Of a stretch of 64,000 nt of DNA, positions 54,354-61,334 are shown in pieces. The notes beneath the pieces are model-generated. The model was given only the letters and a program-made list of their open reading frames with translations. It did not search any database and was not told where the DNA came from. The stretch is from Spirochaetae bacterium HGW-Spirochaetae-1 (GTDB taxonomy: Bacteria > Spirochaetota > UBA4802 > UBA5550), in NCBI GenBank assembly GCA_002839375.1, contig PGXY01000011.1, positions 124,001-188,000 on the forward strand, given 5' to 3'. The position numbers and the translations under genes are program-made. Position 1 is the stretch's first letter; every line of letters begins with the position of its first letter.

Positions 54354-55991
54354 TTACGCTGTGGCCTGCAGCCTTTTTTTGTTATATAAGGATACGGCCA
54401 TGATGGCGCCTACCAGCAGCACCAGAATCCCCGAGAGCATCATACGGTTGCCCGTTGTTGTTCTGAGGAGGTATGCCGTCAGCGTGGAATCGGCAACTCT
54501 TTTTAGCTTGATGGATTTGATGTTTATGTTGGCGTCATATTCATTTTCCAGGTAGCTGTCATTGATCCAGGTAAGATAGATGGTGGCGTTCCCTTCGGGA
54601 AGAACTATAGTCGTGGAGCCCTTCATCCATTTTACATCGTGGGCTGGAATCATGACCGTTTCCGATGCGTTGTCGGAGTTCACTTCCAGTTTGAATTCCT
54701 TGTACTCAGGTGCCAGACCAAGGGAAGACTTGTTTTTGGCTGTCACGATGAGTTCGTATTTTCCGCCCTTGAGGTTGTTGAAATTGTATCCGATAGTCTG
54801 GTCGGCCCAGGCTGTCCATGCCGTTCCCTTTTCAAAGAACCATCGGCCGTCTACATAAGCGTACTGGTCTCCTTTGCGGATAGTTTTTTTCAGCATTTTA
54901 GGCTCTTTTACTTTTGTAAGCAGGACCTGTTTGATTTGTACATTGGCGTCATAGGTGACATTGCCTTCTTGTTTGTAAAAGTCATTGGTCCAGAGAATAT
55001 CAAGGGTTTTCCCTTGCGCCTTGTCCAGTTTAAATACCAGGCGGCCGCGGTTGTAAGCGGTGTCAGAGGCTTTGACTGACAGGGTTCCCAGCATTTTTTC
55101 ATCGCTCATATCCAGGACGGTAAAGCTGAATTTATCATAGGATGCGGGTATTTTACCCTGGTTCTTGGCCACTATGACCAGCTTATACCAGCCCTCTTCT
55201 CCGCCGGTGATGTTGAGACGGAGACTCTGGTTTGCCCATGCGGTGTAAATACCGCTCTGTACGCGTCCACCTTCACCGATCTGGTCGCGAAGTGATGCGA
55301 TTTCTTCACGCAGGTCCCGTATTTTATCCTGTGCCGCTTCAATGTCAAAGGCTGTCTTGTCGGCTTTTCCTTTATCTTCGGATTTGCCTTTTTCTTCATT
55401 GTCTTTCAGGGCTTTTTTTACATCGGCGCTGATTTCTTTGATCTCTTTGTCAAGCTCTTTGATCTTCGCCTGTACGGCCTTTTCAGTGTCCTGAGAGAAG
55501 AGTTCCTTTTCCGGGACTGTCATCCATCGGCCCTGCGTGGAGTCGATGGTGTAGGCGAGGTCAGTCTGTACCGGCGTATCGGCTGTATCGGTTTCTTCTG
55601 TTGTTGCTGCAACTTCTTCAATTGTTTCTTCCGGTTCTGCTACAGATTCATCATCGGTCGATGCAGTTTCAGATACGGTAGTATCCGTTGCAGCTGAAGA
55701 TGTTGAAGTATCTTCACTGACAACCGGTTCTTCCGGTACGGGGATCACGGCGTTGTCGACTATGTCGCTCGCCTGTTCGACGGCGGCATTTTGTTCCGCT
55801 GCTTCGTCCGTACCGGTTGTAGAGCTGAGAATGCTCTCCAGGTTGGCATTATTGATCACCTGTGCCGCCGCATCCAGAAGGTCCTCGGGTGATTCACCGG
55901 GTCCCCCCAGCTGGTCGGTATTGGCTCCTCCGCAGCTTATGACGAGCAAGGCTGCGAACATAAGAGATAAAAATAATTTAATAATTTTCAT
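54354..55991 (-). CDS. Lipoprotein with two beta-sandwich domains and a C-terminal membrane helix
   Basis: 545 residues. Lipobox VISCGG near residue 20, then a Thr/Glu/Val-rich linker (about 60-150), a coiled coil (about 165-235, AVQAKIKELDKEIKEISADV and following) and two carbohydrate-binding-like sandwiches of about 120 residues. Both sandwiches start with TAWANQSLRLNITGG- or TAWADQTIGYNFNNLKGG-type strands and end in an N-D-YDANxxIK strand. The last 25 residues are a membrane helix with basic end (VLLVGAIMAVSLYNKKRL). A lipid anchor at one end and a membrane helix at the other is unusual; it may span the periplasm. Single gene. Confidence 0.75.
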   Translation of the reverse strand: MKIIKLFLSLMFAALLVISCGGANTDQLGGPGESPEDLLDAAAQVINNANLESILSSTTGTDEAAEQNAAVEQASDIVDNAVIPVPEEPVVSEDTSTSSAATDTTVSETASTDDESVAEPEETIEEVAATTEETDTADTPVQTDLAYTIDSTQGRWMTVPEKELFSQDTEKAVQAKIKELDKEIKEISADVKKALKDNEEKGKSEDKGKADKTAFDIEAAQDKIRDLREEIASLRDQIGEGGRVQSGIYTAWANQSLRLNITGGEEGWYKLVIVAKNQGKIPASYDKFSFTVLDMSDEKMLGTLSVKASDTAYNRGRLVFKLDKAQGKTLDILWTNDFYKQEGNVTYDANVQIKQVLLTKVKEPKMLKKTIRKGDQYAYVDGRWFFEKGTAWTAWADQTIGYNFNNLKGGKYELIVTAKNKSSLGLAPEYKEFKLEVNSDNASETVMIPAHDVKWMKGSTTIVLPEGNATIYLTWINDSYLENEYDANINIKSIKLKRVADSTLTAYLLRTTTGNRMMLSGILVLLVGAIMAVSLYNKKRLQATA

Positions 55992-56226
55992 ATAGTTCCC
56001 CCTTTTTTAAGTTATTTCATTATAGGCTGGTTTTAAAAATATTCAATATTTATTTTCAGCCTTTTGGCCGTAAATTTAATTAGGGAACCTCTATAAATCA
56101 TTATATGGATGTTCCCGCAAACATAATGCTGTGATTTACGCTGAATCCAGCCACTGCTCAGAGTATTTTTGACATTATGTAATGAATACAGATTAATAAT
56201 AGTAACATATGATAAATACGTCAAGC

Positions 56227-56254
56227 AAAAAAGCCCGCACAGGCGGGCTTTTTT
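56227..56254. terminator. Orphan intrinsic terminator in a divergent intergenic region
   Basis: GCCCGC (56233-56238), loop ACAG, GCGGGC (56243-56248), with A6 before and T6 after, so it could work in either direction. No annotated gene runs into it from either side, which suggests a short unannotated transcript. Confidence 0.7.
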
Positions 56255-56301
56255 GTAAAAACATTTATTTGTTGGTATCTTCTTTATTAAATGAAGCTTT
56301 T

Positions 56302-56451
56302 TTTACTCTGAGCAAGGTTAAAAGGTTAATCTGCGAGCAGAAAATTTACTCTGAGCAAAGGGGAGAGCAAAGTTGACCAGGGAATAAATTTACTCTGAGC
56401 AACATTTTATAAGTAGATTTTACCGGATTCTCTGGATTTTACTCTGAGCAA
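56302..56451 (+). repeat. Four direct copies of TTTACTCTGAGCAA
   Basis: Exact copies begin at 56302, 56345, 56389 and 56438, spaced 43, 44 and 49 bp, and a shortened reverse copy (TGCTCAGAGTA) is at 56155. The unit is a near-palindrome (TTxCTCAGAGxAA on the other strand) and the spacing is about four helix turns. The spacers are unrelated. One more exact copy, in reverse, lies ahead of the second TetR gene at 14587-14600. The region 55992-56615 otherwise shows no gene. Confidence 0.85.
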
Positions 56452-56615
56452 GAAATTCAGTGTATTGCCGACCATGTAAGAGAAAGTATTACACAATATG
56501 AAGGGAAAAACAGGTATAGTATATACTTTTTGTATAGGTTGTTTCATTAATAGCTTGCCAGGATAGACAAAAATATGTTATGTTCATAAAAAGCCCGTCA
56601 AGGCGGATTAATGAA

Positions 56616-56680
56616 TTGACGATCGATGAAATTTTTAGTATTTTTTTAGGAGTTGTCAAAAAAACCCAACCGGACGGGTT
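56616..56680 (+). promoter_or_regulatory. Promoter and palindrome of the first giant paralogue
   Basis: TTGACG (56616-56621), 17 bp, TATTTT (56639-56644), then the palindrome-like AACCCAACCGGACGGGTT (56663-56680). The second paralogue has the same elements in the same order and almost the same spacing at 61236-61296. Confidence 0.62.
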
Positions 56681-56744
56681 ATATGACAAAAAAAGAAAAA
56701 TGGATAGATTTTACGCAGTCATAAAATTTTTAAGGAGCGGCACC

Positions 56745-59700
56745 ATGTTGAAACGACTTTACCTTATTATTGCGGTTTCATTCATTTTCGGTTTTTCGGC
56801 ATGCTCACAATCTGACCTGGGTGTATTCCAAGACAACAATTCTACACCGGATTTTACGATTTTTACCTTGGTGGACGATTATGAGGCCCTGGGAGAAGCA
56901 TGGGATTCCATCGATGGTGAAGCGGTAAACAGTGCGCTCACTGATGCCATTAAAAGTAATACCGATGAATTCGTTAATTTCTCTCAGCTCATGAGCGAAG
57001 TATTCGGTACTGAAGACATAGACGGCAGAAACCCCCTTCAGAACATCCTGGGTGAACTGGGTATAGTTCTGGAATGGATGCAGAGCAGAGATGATTTATA
57101 TTATAACAATGAAGATATAGGTTCCTATTACTCCACGGCCGGCGGCAATGATTACATGACCGGTTTTTACAGCTTCATGGATACGATTTCCGACGGCTCT
57201 TCAGATGATGATTCCGATACGGTTATGGAAATTGCCCGGACTATTATGAACTACATCGTCAACAACTATGACGGAAAGGACCTGCGCAATGTCATGGACT
57301 CCCTTGTAAGCTCGCTGGAAGATCCTGACTTTCAGGAGGATTTCACGGATATCGCCAAGACGCTGAGCAAACTGCTTATGAGGGCCGATTATCCTATGTG
57401 GATTGACGAGGACGGGAATCTCGCCACCGATTATGATGATATGGGCTCCAGTCCTTACAGCAATTCGGGCATGGGTAATGCCGTACAGGGCGTGGCTAAC
57501 CTTATTCTCGGCCTCAACGGTCTTTTTGCCGATGAGGATACGCAGAACCTCGTTTTTGACATGATCAGGGAAATGGGAGATATTTTTAATGCCACAGCGA
57601 ACGGCAAGGATATGCCAAATGTTATGAAAGACCTCATATGTAATGTTGAGGATTATTTTACTGTTGGCGGATCAGTATATGCCGCCAATAGCGATTATAA
57701 TGCCAATAACGCCACTACCTATATCAATTCAGATATCAAAACATCGTTGAGGGAGTTGTGGCCGGCCCTGCAGCAGCTTTTCATTAAAACCGGCAAATCC
57801 GGTTCCATACTTCATGATAGCGATGGTGATGATTCCCCAATCGATGTGATTATAAAATCACTGGGCCAGTTGAAGAATGACGGTATTGATTTCAGCGAAT
57901 ATGATATCAGGGGTTCTCTTGACAGGATGATCCGCTACGACGCTAATGGGAAAGAAAGGACTGTTGATGGGTCTAACATGTCCTATCTCGATCATCTTAT
58001 TTTTGTCTTAATGGCATCGGGTACTGTTGGATATAAAGATGGCGGCGATACCGGTGAGGGCAATTATGACCACGGTCATGGCGCTGCTACGGGAGGCGTT
58101 TTAACTGTCAATGATTGTCTCTTCAGCATGACATCGGGTGAGACCTGTGGAATGAATACTTACACTTTATGTCTTGATTCACCTGATGGAGCTAATATAC
58201 ACAGGAGTAAAACACCCTTCAGTTCAGCTGCCAGAGCTTCATACAGATACTATATGTATTCCAATCATCCCGCAAACCTGCTTCTGAGTGGCAACTGTGT
58301 GGGTGATGCCGCCATACCGAACGGCGGCGTCGGTCTGGGGACTGTTGACCATTATGTCACGTACTGGCCCAAAGATCCCATCGGTGTGGGTGAACTCAAC
58401 ACTGGACGTTGGGTTCTTGGATGGTTGGCTCGGGTGGTCTGGTCTGGAGAAGGCCCTTACTATTATTCTCCGGAGAAGGCTGGCGGAGAGCCTGAAACTA
58501 TTGAATTCGATATCGATAACAGCGGCACCAGTGAAACGTGCAACATATATCGCAGGGCCGACGGCAGGATATATGCCTACATTTATAAGCCGGGTGAAGA
58601 TCCTGCTGCCTGGACCTATTATTATCCCCTCGATGGTGAGAACGATGCCGATGAAAACAGCGACGGCCAGCGAGACAACCGATATATGGAAACTTGGAAT
58701 ACCGATTATTATATGATCTGGAACAAGTATGGATTTCTGGGAGGAGACAATGGATATTTTGTTCCCGGTAATATGAGTGGAAGTGCCACTAACGCCGCAT
58801 GTTATCAGATAACTGAAAAAATACCGGAAAAGTCAGCCTCACGCGAATGTTTAAGCCAAGAGGAGGCCATGTTTAAGAATTATCAGTGGCTGGCAAATGA
58901 GAAGCGCTTTACCTATGTCATGCCATTGAAAATAGCCGCTCTCGGGCTGGATTATGCGACGGCATTTATTAGAATTCAGGGCAACGGACTTCAGGGGTTG
59001 GCCAATGCGCGGAAAGGAGCCTCCAATGGAGCTTGGTGTCGTGGTTCAAATAACAATGCCGGTGATGTACCAGCGGCGGGAAGGGTGGCTGTTGAACTGA
59101 AGGCGGGAACAATCGTAACGTCCAGTTTGGTATGGGACACAATCCTCGGTGGAGGTTATGTGCTTCCTGATATCGCCGGTGCGAACTTCGGGCCAGTTCA
59201 GCGGATGGGTTTTATTGTTGAGAACATGATCGCCTCGGCTGATGCGGGAGTTGACGGTCCCTACTGGGAAAACAGGAGCAAAATACTGCCCGTCATGGCG
59301 GCTCTTATGGGAGAACTTCGCAAGCATACCTATTATGAAAAACCGGCAAGCAGCACCAATTATGCCTTTAATGATTCAGAAGATAACCGTTATCCGTTCA
59401 AGACCATCACCGACGGGCTTCTATCTGCCCTGGCCAAGCCCATGTATTATTACCAGAAGAACAGCGGTGACTATCCGCGCAACTGCTGGAAGCCCCGCGT
59501 TAACTCAACAACTTCCTATCTGAATCCGGATGATGACGATCCTGGCACTCGAATTGATCCCGAATTCGCACCGAAACAGAACAGGACTCTTCTCAGTCTG
59601 CTCAGCGAGAACAGTTATAAATCTCTGGACGGCATGATACCACTGCTTACGGGAACGGAACTGGTTCCGAAGCTGTTTACATTCCTGCAGGATCTGGGCG

Positions 59701-60887
59701 ACAGTACCAATGATGATCCGGTCGATTTTGATATAAATGATACGGCAACCTGGGGGCTGAGACGGAAAATGAGTTACGGCCTGGAACAGATCGTGACTAC
59801 TGTTAAAACAACAAAGACTGACGCGATGACCAGCGGTTACATTTCTACAAATGCCTACGAACCATGGCAGTTCGCCACGGGCCAGAGTGCCGACGCAGCC
59901 GGCGAGTATCAGAGCTATACCGGCGTGCGCGATGTTGATCTTGTTCTTGACGAGGGCCTCTATGCATTGGTGGGGCATAATTATGTAAGTGACCTGTTTC
60001 CCGGCAAAGGACTGGCCGCCTATCCCGACAACGGGCAGCGCGTCATTGACGAGCGGCTTCAGACCACCGGTGTGGTGGTGAATGAGGAGCTTTCATGCAC
60101 GGCTGTCGTGAATGGAACACTCAGTGTGAAGGCCGACGGTGTGGCTATTAACGTCGCTGATTCCGGCGGGGTCATCAGCGGCACTGACGTGAACGGCACC
60201 GGTACGCTGGACTATAACACCGGGGAAATATCCTTCATATTGAACGGCATCCATGAAGGCAAGACCATAACATGCTCCTATACTTTCAATCAGGACTGGG
60301 TTGCCTTTAATGATGCCATATCGACGCTGGGGGATTTCCTCAGTCCCACCGGTGAGGCCACTATTCTTGAGGATGTGATAGATATTATGAAAACATCGCT
60401 GGCCGGAATCACCCTCACGGAAGATGAGGTCAAGGGATTCATCTATACCGTGGGTAAACTTCTTGCCCGTTATGAAGAAGGGACGGGCTGGATATATGCC
60501 GGAGAGACGGATTATGACAGCCTGTATAAAATCCTGGCCGTATATCTGCCGGAGATGCATCACATCATCAGGGATGTGGACGGTAAAAATTACGGTGACC
60601 TCCTGACCCTTATATCTGATATGATGAAAGAGGGCGGTATGGTGGATGCCGTTATTGATTCAGCCCAATGTTCGGCGGATCTCGAGCAGATCCTTGACGA
60701 GACCAGGACTCTGCTGGGTGAAATGAACGATCCTGATTCACGGTTCAATTCCGGTGATCAGACACTCTGGGATGTTCTTGGCAATCTGCTCGAGGACATG
60801 GCGCGGACCATTCAGGAAACCAATGACGGCGGGGAAGATGCATTGAGGCAGCTGTATACTGATTATGGATTTCAGTATAACGGTTGA
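56745..60887 (+). CDS. Giant lipoprotein of unknown family, paralogue 1
   Basis: 1380 residues from ATG 56745, chosen because AAGGAG stands seven bases upstream and a lipoprotein signal peptide follows (lipobox FSACSQ near 23); the frame is open to 56580 without a ribosome site. The N-terminal 430 residues are helical and rich in acidic runs. A central part has strongly conserved blocks shared with the next gene: LNTGRWVLGWLARVVWSGEG, then PYYYSPEKAGG. Short repeats of the kind NGTLSVKADG-DYNTGEISFIL lie near residue 1130. It has no recognisable enzyme motif. A terminator follows at 60897. Confidence 0.75.
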   Translation: MLKRLYLIIAVSFIFGFSACSQSDLGVFQDNNSTPDFTIFTLVDDYEALGEAWDSIDGEAVNSALTDAIKSNTDEFVNFSQLMSEVFGTEDIDGRNPLQNILGELGIVLEWMQSRDDLYYNNEDIGSYYSTAGGNDYMTGFYSFMDTISDGSSDDDSDTVMEIARTIMNYIVNNYDGKDLRNVMDSLVSSLEDPDFQEDFTDIAKTLSKLLMRADYPMWIDEDGNLATDYDDMGSSPYSNSGMGNAVQGVANLILGLNGLFADEDTQNLVFDMIREMGDIFNATANGKDMPNVMKDLICNVEDYFTVGGSVYAANSDYNANNATTYINSDIKTSLRELWPALQQLFIKTGKSGSILHDSDGDDSPIDVIIKSLGQLKNDGIDFSEYDIRGSLDRMIRYDANGKERTVDGSNMSYLDHLIFVLMASGTVGYKDGGDTGEGNYDHGHGAATGGVLTVNDCLFSMTSGETCGMNTYTLCLDSPDGANIHRSKTPFSSAARASYRYYMYSNHPANLLLSGNCVGDAAIPNGGVGLGTVDHYVTYWPKDPIGVGELNTGRWVLGWLARVVWSGEGPYYYSPEKAGGEPETIEFDIDNSGTSETCNIYRRADGRIYAYIYKPGEDPAAWTYYYPLDGENDADENSDGQRDNRYMETWNTDYYMIWNKYGFLGGDNGYFVPGNMSGSATNAACYQITEKIPEKSASRECLSQEEAMFKNYQWLANEKRFTYVMPLKIAALGLDYATAFIRIQGNGLQGLANARKGASNGAWCRGSNNNAGDVPAAGRVAVELKAGTIVTSSLVWDTILGGGYVLPDIAGANFGPVQRMGFIVENMIASADAGVDGPYWENRSKILPVMAALMGELRKHTYYEKPASSTNYAFNDSEDNRYPFKTITDGLLSALAKPMYYYQKNSGDYPRNCWKPRVNSTTSYLNPDDDDPGTRIDPEFAPKQNRTLLSLLSENSYKSLDGMIPLLTGTELVPKLFTFLQDLGDSTNDDPVDFDINDTATWGLRRKMSYGLEQIVTTVKTTKTDAMTSGYISTNAYEPWQFATGQSADAAGEYQSYTGVRDVDLVLDEGLYALVGHNYVSDLFPGKGLAAYPDNGQRVIDERLQTTGVVVNEELSCTAVVNGTLSVKADGVAINVADSGGVISGTDVNGTGTLDYNTGEISFILNGIHEGKTITCSYTFNQDWVAFNDAISTLGDFLSPTGEATILEDVIDIMKTSLAGITLTEDEVKGFIYTVGKLLARYEEGTGWIYAGETDYDSLYKILAVYLPEMHHIIRDVDGKNYGDLLTLISDMMKEGGMVDAVIDSAQCSADLEQILDETRTLLGEMNDPDSRFNSGDQTLWDVLGNLLEDMARTIQETNDGGEDALRQLYTDYGFQYNG

Positions 60888-60896
60888 TTATAAAAA

Positions 60897-60934
60897 GGGA
60901 TATCCGGCGCATCGTCCGGATATCCCGCTTGTTT
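60897..60934 (+). terminator. Intrinsic terminator of paralogue 1
   Basis: GGGATATCCGG (60897-60907) pairs with CCGGATATCCC (60916-60926) and is followed by GCTTGTTTT. The rest of the 447-bp gap to the next gene holds the promoter at 61236 and no convincing gene; a 65-codon frame at 60954 lacks a ribosome site and family resemblance. Confidence 0.85.
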
Positions 60935-61235
60935 TCCCTGTTCAGGATGAATTATGAAATTAAATGTTAACAAAAAAAGAGAAGAAAACAGGCAAATACA
61001 GAGAGTAAAGAGGGTTTTATTTTCCGCTTCTGGGTATATCGGTTTATCAAAGTTGATTGAACCGGTACCGGTCAATATGATTCACGATAGCGGTACCGTG
61101 TTCATTTCGTTGAATCATTTTATGAATAATTTTATCTATTATTTTGAGTAGGATAGGAGTACATTTTAAAAAAGTATTGCCATGGGGAGGTGTTTGTCTA
61201 GAATAGAAAAAACCGAACGGTCAGACTTATTTTTA

Positions 61236-61296
61236 TTGACGAATAGTCAGGCGATGATTATTTTTTGATGTAGAATAAAAAACCGTCCGGATGGTT
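61236..61296 (+). promoter_or_regulatory. Promoter and palindrome of the second giant paralogue
   Basis: TTGACG (61236-61241), 17 bp, TATTTT (61259-61264), then AACCGTCCGGATGGTT (61281-61296), a palindrome with one mismatched pair. A second ACCGAACGGT dyad is at 61212-61221, upstream of the -35 box. The palindrome lies near the expected transcription start, as a repressor site would. Confidence 0.62.
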
Positions 61297-61334
61297 GAAT
61301 TTATTTTAGATAACACTGTATCAGGAGTGTCGTT

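Noticed and set aside
56302..56451. CRISPR-like array
   Set aside because: Repeat (14 bp) is too short, the spacers differ in length (29, 30, 35) and no cas gene is present; a single copy elsewhere is also against it.
60954..61151. 65-residue plus-strand frame after the terminator
   Set aside because: No ribosome site and no family resemblance; the AT-rich gap makes chance frames likely.
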